Shown here: piece after piece, positions 12,124 through 25,806 of the stretch
Numbering within the stretch: the first letter of the stretch is position 1
How the letters are laid out: each line of letters begins with the position of its first letter
Assembly (NCBI GenBank): GCA_946699065.1
Contig: CAMPDV010000118.1
Span: 186,001-250,000, forward strand
Source of the DNA: Loxodes magnus
Lineage: Eukaryota; Ciliophora; Karyorelictea; Loxodida; Loxodidae
Reading direction: 5' to 3'
Length of the DNA stretch: 64,000 nt
Program-made: the position numbers and the translations under genes
Notes under the pieces: model-generated
Told to the model about the DNA's origin: nothing
Databases searched by the model: none
What the model saw: only the letters and a program-made list of their open reading frames with translations

Positions 12124-13237
12124 TTTTTCTTAGTTTATTAAACTTAATATTATTATAGCTTCATTAACTAATAACTCTCCTTTATTATAACTACTTTTTA
12201 ATATACTATACTGTTCCTAAACCTATAATTAAAGCTTTATTTTATCATTTTTATTTCTAGGATCTACTCTCATTGTTTTCTAAAGCAAGTGATTTTACAG
12301 AAGTTATAGCTAAATATAATAAAAAAGTTATTTAAATATCGAAGTTGTATACTAAAAGCTATAACCTGAGATAATTGCTCCTAGTAATTTCGTACTTCTA
12401 TTTTAAAAGTAGAAATAAGCATATAACAAAATTATTAAGATACTAATATCTTATTTACTTATAATATTTCATAAAGGTCTCTATTAAGTAAAACATGTTT
12501 TTTTAACTATTATAGAATTGGTAACCTTACTTAATAGAAATTTGTACATTAGATTAACTATTAATAGTCACATTATACTTATATAATATAGAAGCTTAAT
12601 AAATAGCACTATTACATAGTTCTCTTATTAGTTTACTATATTAATTTATAAATAAAGAGAGCTATTTTCATATTTCAACTTTTAAGATTAGATACTTTCA
12701 CCTTTACTTTCAGAAGAATTGCTTATTAAAGCTTAAAAAGCCAATTAATAGACTAACTTTAAAATAATAAGTAAGTTAGAAAGCTCTCTAGTAGCTATTT
12801 ATTTAACTCACTATTAATTTCATAGCTAAGCAATAGAAATAGTAGAAGAAGTATTTTAATCAATCTTCATAATATCAGGAAGAGTAAATCTACTTTAATA
12901 GTGAGTATGAAATAAGCAAGTATTCAATAACTAATATCGATAGCTTAAACTCTTAAGAACCTAAATAACTATAAAATAGGTAGTTAAGAAGCTTTGATGT
13001 CTTCCAAGTATAATATTATAGGATTTAATCTCATTTGTAGAATAAGTAACGATATTTATATACTTTCGTTATTTAATCTTAACAACTAACTAACAAAAAA
13101 AAACTCTAACTTGCTTAGAGTAAAAAGTGATGAATTAATGTGAAGAAAGCTTAGAAATAAAAGGTAAGAATGTAATAGATAAATAGGATAAATATATATA
13201 AATTAAACTTTCATAACAATAATTTTATTATTAATAT
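12124..13237. other. AT-rich intergenic gap
   Basis: No coding signal, RNA gene or clear repeat is seen. Confidence 0.5.
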
Positions 13238-14391
13238 ATGGGTGGTTGTAATTGCTCATGCTCAGATAAAAACGAACTGAATAGTCATGATCCTTAACAG
13301 TATAATAGCGAAGTATCATTTTGCACTAATACATTTGATAAATACCTTATTCCTGGATAAAATCAACTTAACTCGTTAAATAGCTAGAAAGAACCTATTG
13401 TTTTAATTTAGTGCTATATTAAAACTTACTTAGCTATTAAGAATAAAAGACTGAATAGGCTTTCTAGAGTTAAAATTAGACTTGGAAATAAATCTAAACC
13501 TAACTTGGAAATAACAATAGAAGATGAAAATGGATTTGGAAGAGGATAACCATTAACTAAAAGCTTTAATTCCTATCTTCATGAAAATGTAATTTAAGCT
13601 ATTAAGAATCATGGAGATTTCTAGTTTAGTCCTATTGGAAATAAGAGTCTAGTAGAAAGTAATGCAATTAGAATGGTTGATGAAGAAACAGTATATAGAG
13701 GATTTTGAAATATACATACCAAAATGAGAGAAGGATAAGGAAGCTTAATTTTTAAAGATGGAAGTCTTTATGAAGGATCCTTCAAAGATGATAATATAAA
13801 TGGAAGAGGAAGAAAAATATGATCTAATGGAGATGTTTATATTGGACATTTTTACAATGGAAAATAGAATGGGAAAGGTAAATATATTAGTGCCAGTAAT
13901 GTAATTTATGAAGGCGGATGGAAGGAAAATAGAAGACATGGAGTAGGAATTGAAACTTGGCCAGATAAAAGTATATATAAAGGATCTTATTTTGAAGGCA
14001 AAAGACATGGTGATAATTGTATTTTTATTTGAAATAATGGGAATCATTATGAAGGAAGTTTTAAAAGTGACACAATTGAGGGTTATGGGAAATATATTTG
14101 GTCAGATGGAAGATCTTATGAAGGCTACTGAAGAGGAAACAAAATGCATGGAAAAGGTAAATTTCTGTGACCTGATGCAAAAATTTATGAAGGAGATTAC
14201 TAAAACGATAAAAAAGAAGGATTCGGAATTCTTTCATGACCAAATGGTAATATATTTATTTAGGAAACTAATTCTAAGGAAACTTTAAAAATGGAAAATA
14301 ACATGGTAAAGGAAAAATGATATACGAAAATGGGTAATAAAAAGAAGGTATATGGGTAGAAGGTAAAAGAACTCATTGGCTTGAAATGTGA
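13238..14391 (+). CDS. MORN-repeat protein with acylation-type N-terminus and an IQ-like segment
   Basis: Exons 13238-14246 and 14264-14391 join across a 17-nt intron (14247-14263), giving 378 residues. The start MGGCNCSC has Gly2 followed by Cys, typical of N-myristoylation plus palmitoylation, so membrane attachment is likely. Residues 53-74 resemble an IQ calmodulin-binding helix. From about residue 155 come at least nine MORN repeats (YEGxxxxGxxxGxGxxxWxxG pattern), which bind lipids or scaffold proteins at the cell cortex in other ciliates and apicomplexans. The MORN periodicity fixes the code: conserved Trp positions alternate between TGG and TGA, and Gln is TAA or TAG. The intron falls inside a repeat, and removing it restores the repeat. 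The last two Trp codons are TGG. Confidence 0.9.
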
Positions 14392-14729
14392 AACATATAG
14401 TGTAAGTTATTTAAATTAAATCTACAAATAATTTAAATTTTAGCCTATTTAGCTCAAATTATTAACTCAAATTATTTCTAAAATATAAGTTTCGTTAATC
14501 TAATTGATAAGCTTAATTGATTGTATTATAAAATTCTATATTAGTTTTAATGCTAAAATATTAAATTATTTGACTAACGCATCAATGTTTTACATTTATA
14601 GTAAGTTTTATAAATAAATAGGGAAAAGTTCAATAAAACTGATTAATTTTAGAATTAACATTTTAGCAAAATTAAAAATTATTATACTTTAATAGATAGA
14701 AGCATATGTTTTTAATCTTTGGATCTTTA
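14392..14729. other. Convergent intergenic gap
   Basis: AT-rich sequence lying between two genes that converge on it. Nothing is recognisable apart from T- and A-rich runs. Confidence 0.5.
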
Positions 14730-16586
14730 TCATGAAAAGTATTCAGATTCCAGCTTTTTATTTTCTTTTTATTTTTTTAACACTTTTTTACTCAGGAGAA
14801 TTTCACTATCTGAGCCTTTAAAAGGAAATTTTTCCTTAGAATTTTATTATTTTATCTAACTTCTTTGAAACTAGAAATTTTTCTATAATTTTTCAAAGAA
14901 AAAATCTTTAAATTATTTCCTGCAACTACAATGAAAGTATTTATACCACTTTTCTTCTTATTCGCAAAAGCTTAAGCAAATTTATTGTTTTTTAATTCCT
15001 ATTTTTTGCTCTTTAAGGTCTATTTTTTCAATATCCTTAGCCATTTTTTGTTTTATAAGAGCTTCTTCATTTTTTATCTTCACTCCAATTTCGTTGTTTT
15101 CATCATTATATATATTTAGGCTTCCAGAAGCAACCTCTTTTTCCATTTAAATTATCTTATCTAATTAGTAAATCTCTTACTCTAAATAATCTTCAAAATT
15201 AAGGTTTATTTAACTATTCTTACTTTTAAAATTAATTAAAGCATCAACATAAGCTTATCTTTTTTTGAAGCTTTTAATTCAAATAGAAGATTATTCAAAT
15301 TCTAAATGTAAGCTTTAGATTTCTTAGTAAAGCTAATTAATGTATGCATCAGGATTAGTTATCTTTTCTAACCTCAATCAAAGTTATTTCTTCTGATATT
15401 TAGATTTATTTAGATCTTCAACAAGCTGTTTTAGAAGCGATTTCGATGTTATTACAAAAATTTTCCTAAGAGATTCAATTTTCTACTGTTAGATATTACT
15501 TCTTTACTCAAGCTTCTTAACTTTTAACTCTAAAATGTTATTTTCTTATTTAGGTTTTTCTTTAATTTGCTCTATTTAAGTTTGAATTTCACTTTAGTAG
15601 TTCTAAAGTTGAGTTAAGCTTGAAATAAACTATTCTATCTCTAATTTTTAGTGATTATTTTATGAAATTAACGTTTAAATGATTTCCTATTTAGTTTGAA
15701 TCTCGTAAACTAGTTATTTATTTTACTATTGTAATGATATTTATACCATACTAATTATATCTTATTAATCCTGCTCATTTATTTATTTCTCTATTTCAGG
15801 TTAGTGTTACGTATTCAAAAATATCTCTTTACACTTAATTTTTTAATTACTACAATCTTTCTCTATTAAATTATCTTTTTTATACTGAGTTTTTTCTTAT
15901 TAGTCTGCAGTTTAATTTCGTAGATTTTGAATTTCTAATTATTGTTGATTTACTATTTGCTTTAAGTCTCTTAGATAGTTTTACTATGCTTGTAACTTTT
16001 CTTCTACAAAAGTTTCTACTTCTTCAATAATATTTCTGAAATCTGATTCTAGTTCAAAGTTTTTATTTCGATCTTATTAAACTAAAAACAGTTGAATTCC
16101 ATCCACTGCTGCTTTATAAAATTCCATTTGAATAAGTATATCTGATAGCTACTGCTATAAATGCTTAACTTTCTGCTAATACTCTTCTAATAGTTAGCTT
16201 TTAGTGTCTTCTGATTATTTTCAATTATTATGACTTTCTATCTAATTTAAAAGTACTTTAATAATATTACTTTATCAGTCTAAATTATCTTCTAGAATTT
16301 TATTTTTCATCTTTGAGACATAGAGCTAGTTGTCCATCTTAATCTATTACATTTGTTCTGGATTTAGTTTGTTGATAGGAAATGAACTGTATTTTTATGC
16401 TTAATTATTATATTAATCCTTATTTTCAATTATGTTTATTTCATTAAGAGTATCTAACTAATTTTCCTTTTCAAATATTTCTAATTTATATTTCTATTTA
16501 TTTTCTGTAATAAAGCAATTATAGTTAATATCGCTTTAGGCACTTCTGGATTATTTAGAGCTCTAGTTCTAGCTCTTCATTTGCAT
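14730..16586 (-). CDS. Long coiled-coil protein, unrecognised
   Basis: The minus frame from ATG 16586 (a second in-frame ATG is at 16580) to TGA 14730-14732 gives 618 residues in one exon. After a Ser/Gln-rich N-terminus of about 90 residues, the protein is almost entirely heptad-like helix rich in Gln, Glu, Lys and Leu. Short breaks occur near the middle, and a basic tail of about 90 residues ends in YFS. Gln is mostly TAA/TAG, so this strand appears full of stops in the standard code. Proteins of this shape are common in ciliate basal bodies and cilia, but no family motif is visible. The last Trp before the stop is TGG. Confidence 0.8.
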
Positions 16587-17685
16587 TAGTTAGTTCTGTT
16601 AATTAAAGCGTACTCCTTATCTATTAGAGGATATTTTTTTAATTTAAATTAAATAAAGAAATTTTCATAAATCCCTTAAGAATAATTACTAAGAACAGGT
16701 TGTTTAGCTAAAAATAGCTACTAATGATAAATATACTGTACTATTAGTTTATTTGGTATTTATATTATTTAGTAGGGTTTATTTGCTAAGTTTCATATGC
16801 TTATTTGCATAGCCTTTACTAGCTTTTTACTAATACCTTGCTTTTAAGTTTTTAAATACTTCTTGCTAAGCTAATTTAACTTTCCTTAACACTCTTTGTA
16901 GTATTAAGATATCTAAGCTAATAGGATTATTTTTATTATATTAAGCTCTTAATTACTTACTAGCCCTTCATTACTGCTTGTTCATTTTATGCTAATAGTT
17001 AATTCTTTTCTAGTTTAGATGCTTAAACTAATAACCTAGAAATATGAAGAGGTATCTATAAAGTATAAATATTAGTTTAAATCTATTAATAGCTAGACAA
17101 TACAATAATGGATAAGGTATGAATATAGGCAAATACAAGCTATTTATTAATAATTAAGATAGTCAAATGCCTGCTTTCATAGTAGCCATATAAATCATTA
17201 TGCTATATTTATTATGCTTATTATTAGCCTTCAAGCTAGAGTAATTTGCTAAATCATCCTGAAGGTAAATTATTCAGTTAATAAGACTCTTAAAAGATAA
17301 TTATAAATGAAAGCATTTTTATTAAGCAGTTCTTTTAATAAAGTGGAGGATTTAATTTAAATATAGATGCAATTATTAAATAGCAATTAGTCATATCTTA
17401 CCTCTATTAACTTTATTAACTGCTTGAAAGATAAGCTTTAACAGTAATGGATTTACAAGGTTTAAGCTTTTAAGTATTAGGTTACTAAATAATTATGCTA
17501 TTAGCGCTTTGAATATTTGAGTAGATATTTTTGAAACATACTTTAATTTAAAAATATTAAACTACAAACTTAGAGTAAGATCTTATAACTCTAAGACTTA
17601 TCTTATTATAATAATGAGATATAAAGGTAGATTAGACAAATATAGGATTTTAAAGATATAAGAATGCTAATTAAATATTGAAATG
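16587..17685. other. AT-rich intergenic gap
   Basis: No supported coding, RNA or repeat feature is seen. Confidence 0.5.
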
Positions 17686-20328
17686 TCAAGAAATAAGTAG
17701 TTGATCTAAGTCTAATGATAACTCTTCCCTAAAATTAAAAATTACATAGGATCAATATCTCTAACAGCCCAAAGAGTCAATCTTACAACTTTTTCATATC
17801 CTGTTTATACATAAATTGCTAATAAATTAGGCTAATCAGAATGGCTTAGAAATTTAAATTCGTTGGCCATCTTATCAGTCTATAAATATAAAACTTCGTT
17901 ATTTAAGGAACTGGGTTTTAGTTTAAGAATTTACAAGGATTTAGTTTAATTCCTTGCTTGATACTTTGTTAAAAACTGCCCTAAAATTTCTCCTACATAC
18001 TATCTTTCTTACAACTATTTTAAGGTTATTAATTTTCATTCGCTATCTTTTTCTTATATAGCTAGCTTTATATTTTGCTTCATTGGTTAATCGCATTAGG
18101 CTGTGAGAAAGTTATTATAGCATTTGCTTTTATTACACTAGCAATTACTTCCGCACTCCTTTATGGTTTATAAGTGCTACATTCGAGGCTTTATTTTATA
18201 AATTTGATTTTCATTACCAATAATTTCATAATTATTGGATGACTACTGCTCGCATTTAATTCCATTCTTCTTTACTTTAACCTAGCAAAAGCAAGAAGCA
18301 TATTATTTGTTAAAATGTGTGCTAATAATATTTCTGAAATCAGGCTAATTTAGATAAATTCAGTTAGTTGGAGGCTTATTAAGATTTTCACTGATGATTT
18401 GAATATATTTCTTTTATATAGCTTCGTTAAATATCGCGATAGATACAAAATCACCAAAAATACTCACCTCCTTATTACTCCAATTTTGCTTTTATCCTAT
18501 TTACTTGCCACTAGTTGCGTTTTCTTTAGACTTTTAATTAGACGGTCTTAGTGATTTTAGATTTGAGTAGTCGGAATCAACAGAATAGTAATCAGGTTGG
18601 TGAGAAGTAATAGAAGAACTAAAGATATTTTAATTTTCACCCTTGGACTTACTTTGGTTTGCCTTAAAATCATTTTCATTTTCATTTTCTAAATCATAGA
18701 CATTTCAGCTATTTTGGTCATTAATAAGGGAAACTATTTCATTATTTTTATTTTACTAGTATTCAATAAACTTTTTGTTAGCTCTCTTATCAATTGCTGA
18801 CTAATATTTACTGAATTCACTATCTCCATCTATCTTATTTATTGTTTTCAAAACTTTTTGGGCAATACTTTGGCTTTAGCTTTCCTAGTTTTTAAACTAA
18901 TCAGCTTAATTTTCATTTGTGTTTTAAATTTCTTTGAAATCATGAAGTTTTGGTATTATTAATTATTCATTACTACTCTGATCTTCGTCTATTAAATCAA
19001 CTTAGTTTCTTTATTCTTGTTCTTCTAGCTAGATTTTTTTGATGATTTCTTAGGATTCTGATGGAATAATTTAAAAGCTAACAGAGGACTTTTAATTTTT
19101 TTATTTCTTAGTTTCTTATTTTTCTACACTTTTTAGGTTCTTTTTATTAGTCTGATTTGTATTCGTTTTATCTTTTTAATTTAATTTACTAGTCTCATTT
19201 TGTGGTTAATCTTAAGTAATTTTTGGTTGGCAAAGCTTTTCTTTATTCTTATTACTGTCTTTCTTTTTCTTAGATTCAGTGCATTGTTTTTTTTTCGGCT
19301 TTTTGTCTTCTTCAGAAACTTAAGGGCCTTTAAAAAGATTTAAATCTGCATTTGCTTTTAGTTTAATTTTAACAGGTACAGTATTTTCCCAAGTAGGTTT
19401 ATGGTATTCAACAGCAGGTGAGTTTTTAATGTTACTAATTACTTTACTCTAAATATGTAAGACACTCATTTCTTATTCTATCTGTTAATTCATTTCTTAG
19501 CTGTTTTCTAACTCCTAATTTTGTTCTTGCATGCTAGAATTCCTTTTCTTTGCATTATTAGCTTGCTTTTTTTATTATATTCTGGATCCTTTCTAGTTAG
19601 CCTTCTTTTCTTTATCTTATTTTTATTAAATCTATTTCTTTTCATTATCTCCTTAGGCACTTACATTTGATTATGCTGAATCCTTACTTTCTTAGTTAGA
19701 ATTTTTTTCATTCTAAGCATCTTGCTTCTCTTTATCCTCCTAATCATCGTGCTATTTTTTTGCTGAAATTTAGTTAAAATCATGCAAAAAATACTAGTTA
19801 TCTCTTCTTCCTTCAAAATAGCCTTGGATATAACTCTTGCTTCTTCCACTTATAGTTTACAAATCCTCTAGCAGTAAATCCAAGTTCTCAGTATCTCCAT
19901 CTTGAATTAAATTGTTATATTCTATCTGTTTACAAGCATACCTTATTAATACTCTCTCAGTATTTTCCTCTCCAGAGCTAGTAAAGGTTATTTCTACTTA
20001 TTTCTAATGCTATAGAAGTATAAAACAACAAGCTTACCTTTCCAAGCAGAGATAATCTTCATTCAGTTAAAATAAGATCGCTTAAGACTTCTTGTACCTT
20101 AGATCCATTCAGTTAGAACAATTATAAATATTTATTTTAATTTAAATCATTTCAACTAACTGCTTTATTCACTTTAGGCACCTTCTTAGCTTTTACTCAG
20201 TAGTCTTTATATCCTTTTCGAATTATCTTATCAGCTTCCTTCCTTATTTCTACTCTGTTAGTTACCTTATACTTTTTAATTATTCAATGCTATCTTATAT
20301 TTTAGCTCTAAAGTAATGAAATAAACAT
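17686..20328 (-). CDS. E(z)-like SET-domain protein with altered catalytic motifs
   Basis: The frame from ATG 20328 to TGA 17686-17688, after removing a 28-nt intron (20010-20037) and a 17-nt intron (17729-17745), is exactly 866 codons. The N-terminus is basic, the middle is long, charged and Gln/Asn-rich, then a SANT-like helix set is followed by a Cys-rich CXC-type pre-SET region (CGSNCQCNKSKC) and a C-terminal SET domain ending RDIDPMEEL. This order matches Enhancer-of-zeste H3K27 methyltransferases, which silence genes and guide DNA elimination in other ciliates. Two key SET features are changed: the NHSxxPN motif reads SHSDQPN (Ser819 for Asn), and the usual DY after EEL is D858-L859. 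Catalysis is therefore doubtful. Splicing the 17-nt intron recreates the conserved EEL, which supports the model. Confidence 0.85.
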
Positions 20329-20410
20329 TTATTTGAAACAAGGAAATTTATAATTGGATAAGCTGGAAACAAGAGATGGGATTAATATAGTAATGTAGAA
20401 TATAGGTGAA

Positions 20411-21093
20411 AGCTAGTGATATTACCTTGAAGATAAAGGTTAGCTAGTGATATTACCTTTAAGATAAAGGTTAGCTAGTGATATTACCTTGAAGATAAAG
20501 GTTAGCTAGTGATATTACCTTTAAGATAAAGGTTAGCTAGTGATATTACCTTGAAGATAAAGGTTAGCTAGTGATATTACCTTGAAGATAAAGGTTAGCT
20601 AGTGATATTACCTTTAAGATAAAGGTTAGCTAGTGATATTACCTTGAAGATAAAGGTTAGCTAGTGATATTACCTTGAAGATAAAGGTTAGCTAGTGATA
20701 TTACCTTGAAGATAAAGGTTAGCTAGTGATATTACCTTTAAGATAAAGGTTAGCTAGTGATATTACCTTTAAGATAAAGGTTAGCTAGTGACATTACCTT
20801 GAAGATAAAGGTTAGCTAGTGATATTACCTTTAAGATAAAGGTTAGCTAGTGATATTACCTTTAAGATAAAGGTTAGCTAGTGACATTACCTTGAAGATA
20901 AAGGTTAGCTAGTGATATTACCTTGAAGATAAAGGTTAGCTAGTGATATTACCTTTAAGATAAAGGTTAGCTAGTGACATTACCTTGAAGATAAAGGTTA
21001 GCTAGTGATATTACCTTGAAGATAAAGGTTAGCTAGTGATATTACCTTTAAGATAAAGGTTAGCTAGTGATATTACCTTGAAGATAAAGGTTA
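20411..21093. repeat. 31-bp minisatellite, about 22 copies
   Basis: A head-to-tail array of a 31-bp unit beginning GTTAGCTAGTGATATTACCT. Copies differ at two sites: CTTGAAG versus CTTTAAG, and GATATT versus GACATT. The variants are interspersed, not blocked. Each unit contains ACCTT and AAGGT as a short inverted pair. No indels are seen, so homogenisation is recent or continuing. The array begins about 80 bp upstream of the minus-strand ATG of the E(z)-like gene. Confidence 0.96.
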
Positions 21094-22190
21094 TCTCCTT
21101 ATTTTACTTAACACTTTTACCTCTATAGCTATCTAACGTATAACTATAAAACTAAATATAAATATTTAAACCTCATTACTATTAAAATATCAGCTACATA
21201 AGCATCTTAAATGGTTTAAATCTAAATTAAGCTTTTTAAAAGTTTTAGTTAGGAGTAGAAGGTAATGCTATAAGCATTAATTTGAGGAAGCTGGAAAGAA
21301 TGAATTAAGAATAATAACTTAAATAGGTTTAAATAAGTGTATATTTAAAATGCTTAAATGCTTAATTATAATAAAATCTCTAGCTATAAGAAGCATTCTT
21401 TTTATTATATAGTAGTAATCCAGAGATCAGTATAATGAATTCATTTTTAAAGTTTTTTAACTAGTATTTTAATTAAATCTGTTGGTTTCCTTTTATAACT
21501 AAAATAAGTAATAGTGTAATAATAAGTAAGTGATTATATTCAAAAGCTAATAGAGATATAACTATCAATACTTTCTAAAAGTAAATCACTACTTTAAAGA
21601 TCTAAGCTCCTTATATTAAGTCTAATCAAAAACTTACTTATACTAATAACTATATTTATAACCTTATAATATTCAATGCTTTCTATCCTCTGCACAAATA
21701 AAACGTATAAGAGGTTCAGTCTTGGAAAAGATATTTGGAAATATTTAAAATTTAAGCAGAAATAAAATCTAAAGAGTTAGATTAAAATATCTTAAGGTAG
21801 TAATTAGATATAAAATAGATTTAATCAAAATGGTAAGTAGGAATATAGTAGATTATATTACTATACAAAGCAGAATGATTAGTTGCTTATAATTAAATAA
21901 CTTTAACTTTATTTAATTCATTCATTTTTATTTTAAATCATCTTTATCTATTTATGCTACTATTAATACTTTTAAAGGAAAGGTTATACTTTAGAAATAG
22001 AAGGAAGTTGGGTGGTAGATATGTAAGTTGTCATAAGGGATGTAAAATAAAGAAGATAGATTGATTAAAATCCTAGACTAATTAATTATGAGGTATAAGA
22101 TGAGAAGGAAAAAAGTAAGATGAATGGTAAATCCTAGATATATTAATCTAAGATATTTTCATTTAATTATTTTTATTTAATCGTTGAAAA
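21094..22190. other. AT-rich intergenic gap
   Basis: Follows the minisatellite. No coding or RNA feature is supported. Confidence 0.5.
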
Positions 22191-25100
22191 ATGGGTTGCA
22201 ATGCGAGTGACTTGATTTGTGGGAAAAAGAAACACTAGAATCCAATGTGCGCCGTCTTTTAATAAACAGAAAGAATATTGGGATTTGAACACGTTAAATA
22301 ATATCAGCTTCAAGAATAATTTACAGTGTTCTGTAAAAACGATTATATATCCCTTAACTAAATTGTCTCGCTATTATAAAAACTAAAAGCGGAAGCTCCT
22401 GATATCCACAAGCCTTATAAAAGCATCACTTAGTTTTATATGAAATTCTAGGAAAGCAGCCAGAAGTTTAGAAGTAAATTAATAATGACGAATTGTATAC
22501 TGCATACTCCAGGAGCACCTAAAGATAAAGCTAAAATGTTTTGGTAATACTGCATAATGTTTGGTAACACTGTTGATATTTATATAATGTCTGCCTTTAT
22601 TAAAGACATCTTCTCTATTGTTTTTGCCAACGCTTACCTGTCAATAGGAATAAAGCATCCCACAAAAGACGAACTTATTACTGTAAATCATGTTAATAAG
22701 TTCATTTAAAAGAACTGAGATATGCACTAAGCTGTTTAATTCTTCACTTAGAGATGTATGAAAAATCAAAACTCAATCAACAAAAAATAGTGGATCAACT
22801 TTATCACCTAAGAAGCAATTAAGCTTGATATTAATGATTGAACAAGCACCTATGGTATCAGAGAAATTTTGATAAAAAACAAAAAGAACAAAAGTAATCC
22901 TAACAATAAATCTAAGTACAAGTTCAAATTTCAAAACAGATTTTAGTCTTCTGAATCAGAAAACATCTCTGATTCTGATTGTAACACCAAAGAAATCCCT
23001 CCTGGGAGATTTTAGCACTAGGTGGTTGAATAAAAAACCTGAGATACTCCTCGCTTTAAGAATGACATAATTGAGAACCCTCCAGTGTTTCCAATTAAAC
23101 CCCGTAATTAAGATTTTAGCAAAGTAAATGAATCTAAAAAGAAACAAAAAATGAACTTTTACTAGCTATCTAACGAACTAAGTTTATCTAAAGGAGAGTC
23201 AGATTTTTCTTTAGATCCTAAAAAAATTCATGATTAGCTGAAGTAAATTGATAAAGAAGGGTAAGACTCAGAATTCTAATAAGATAATCAGCATGAACAA
23301 TTATCTGAAGAACTTAATTAAGCCTCTCCAAAGTTTTAGCAAGAGTACTAGTAACTTTTCTAATCTAATAATGGAATAGAAGAAAGCAAGGAACAGTAAA
23401 TCATAAATATAAATTAAGCAACAGTTTAGGAAGTAAAATAAGAGTTGAAGTGTTAATATGTGATTGAAGAATAATAGAAAACAATCCTTATAAAGCAAAC
23501 CTAAGAAGTTAATTAAATCTTAGATATTAAAAGCAAATCCTCTGAAAGCCTCATTTCAGAAATCTAGTAAAATTAGCTAAAATCTAACACAAAAGAGAGT
23601 AATACTAAGGATATTTAGGAATAAACCTAGAATACATAAGACTAAGAAATTTAAGCAGATATGAACCTTTAAAGTAAGAACTAATTACCAAGATAGAATT
23701 AGAAAATATATTAAGAATAAAATTAAATCGAATAATAAAATGAATCTGATGAATCTAGAGATAAAAGCAATGAAAGCTTACCTTAAATAATTGAAGAAAT
23801 TCCGAAAGAAGAAAGTCTTTAAAATATAGAAATAATAGACTTCCAAATCTAAAATGACTAAAAAGAAAATCTAGCTGAGAATGAGTCTAATCATTTTTCA
23901 ACTAACTAGTAATCAGCTAATTAAAGTTTTAACTAGTAAAACTAAGCTAATGAATTAATTTTTGTTGATTTAATCTAAGAAGAGAAGCAAGAATCATAGC
24001 ATGAAGAAGCTTATCCCTCATAAGAATCTTAGTCTTCCTCAGATTTAGAATTGCATGCTCCTAAATATGAAATTTAAATGGAACCTGAAAATGACATCAT
24101 AAATGAGCAATTTAAAAAAGGTTAATCTGAGCAATCTTCAGAGCTATATTTGGATATAAATGAAAAGCTGGATCTTAGAATACCAGAAATTTAGGTAAAT
24201 CTTTCTGGATAAGACTAAGATTTTGCTTAGTCTTCAATTCATGATTAAAGTGATTTAGAAGTGCAAAATGAATATGCCAATCGATTAATCAATTAAAAAT
24301 CTCCATCTATTAAATCTAACTCAAATAGTTCATAGGAATCAGATAATCCTTAATAAGAGCAATAGATTATAGAAGGTCCTATTCCCGATTGGTTAACTGA
24401 AGAAGCAAAAGAAACTTAGTAAAAGCTTTAACCTTTGGTAACGCCTTATGAAAATGAAACTAATAACTAAATTTTTCCTTATTAACCCGTATAGTTAGCC
24501 AATGGTGTTATTTATATTGGATAGTGGAATTCACAGAATCAGAAAGAAGGGTGGGGTATAGCACTTTGGAGAGAAGGAAGTAAATATGAGGGACAATGAA
24601 AAAGTGACTAAATTTGTGGTTTTGGAAGAAAAATTTTTGCTGATGGAAGCGTTTATGAAGGTGAGTGAAAATATAATAAAATGAGTGGATATGGAATTTT
24701 AAAGGCTGCAGATAAAAGTGTTTATGAAGGAATGTTCGAGAATGGTTTAAGACATGGAGAAGGATCGTAAAGCTGGGCTGACGGAGCACTTTACAAAGGG
24801 TAATGGATTGAAGGATATAAGCATGGAAATGGAATGTTCATGTGGGCTGATGGTACAATGTATGAAGGCACATTTATATAAAATTTAATCCAAGGAACTG
24901 GAATCTTTTTTAAACCTGATGGCATGTGATATTAAGGATCTGTATTAGCTGGGAAAATGCATGGATATGGTTAATGCAAATGAAATGATGGAAGTACATA
25001 CAAAGGAGAATTTTACGATGATCTTAAGCATGGTTTTGGTGTATTTACACAAAGTGATGGTATTTTTTTATATTTTAGGATCTAAATATAAAGGAATGTG

Positions 25101-25806
25101 GCATCAAGATAAATTTCATGGTAAAGGCATTTTAGTATCAAGTGATGGAATTAAAAAAGAAGGAATGTGACAATTTGGAAAACTAATCCTTGAAGCTCCA
25201 TAAGCGCAAAAGGTTAGCAAAATGTTAAAAGAAACTAAGAAGAAAGTAAAAAAGGTAAATAGATAGCCAAATCAAACCATAATGAGTGCACGACTATAAA
25301 TAACTTAAGAAAATGTGTCTTAAACTCCATCTTAATCATTTAGTAAAAAAGTGGATTTTGCTGAAACGAAGAAAAAGAGTACTTTAATAAAGTAAAACTA
25401 GCAATCATAATCTACCTATAATTCCCCTAGATACGAATACTCTAATATTTCTAATGATATTTCACGAAAAAGTCCTTTAAAAACTCAGTCTCAAATATTG
25501 CAAGATCTCGAGGCAGCTAGCTTTTCAGTTTAGTAATTGCTGCCGGATTCTTAAACTACTTCCTTCTAAACATCGTTAATTTCACAAACAGAGAAGAAGA
25601 AAAAGAAGAAAAAGAAACTTAAAACAGGCAAAAAGAAAACTCAGAAGGACAAATTAAGTCTTAATTTAAATAAGGTCACAAATTAAAGTGCTAATACAAG
25701 TGTCTAAGCAACAAATAAACTACTAAAAGCCACTGTTAAGAGCTCTTAAGATAAAGAGACAAAAGTTCCTTTAAGCGCTAGAAGTAAGCCTACGAAAAAA
25801 AAATGA
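22191..25806 (+). CDS. Large MORN-repeat protein with acylation-type N-terminus and disordered middle
   Basis: Exons 22191-25059 and 25079-25806 join across a 19-nt intron (25060-25078), giving 1198 residues. The start MGCNASDLICGKKK has Gly2-Cys3 and a basic patch, a strong myristoyl/palmitoyl membrane signal. Residues to about 230 form a helical domain. A very long acidic, Ser/Glu/Gln-rich disordered region follows to about residue 760. About nine or ten MORN repeats (from GVIYIGQWN) come next, then a Lys-rich tail ending in KKK. The intron interrupts a MORN repeat, and its removal restores SDGSKYKG. Conserved MORN Trp residues are coded by both TGG and TGA. A cortical or ciliary membrane scaffold is the best inference, by analogy with other MORN proteins. 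Confidence 0.92.

Noticed and set aside
13745..14288. Overlapping ORFs on both strands (100, 112 and 60 codons)
   Set aside because: All lie inside the MORN-repeat array, whose periodic motif fixes the real frame.
24508..24789. 93-codon minus-strand ORF
   Set aside because: Antisense to the MORN repeats of the 22191-25806 gene.
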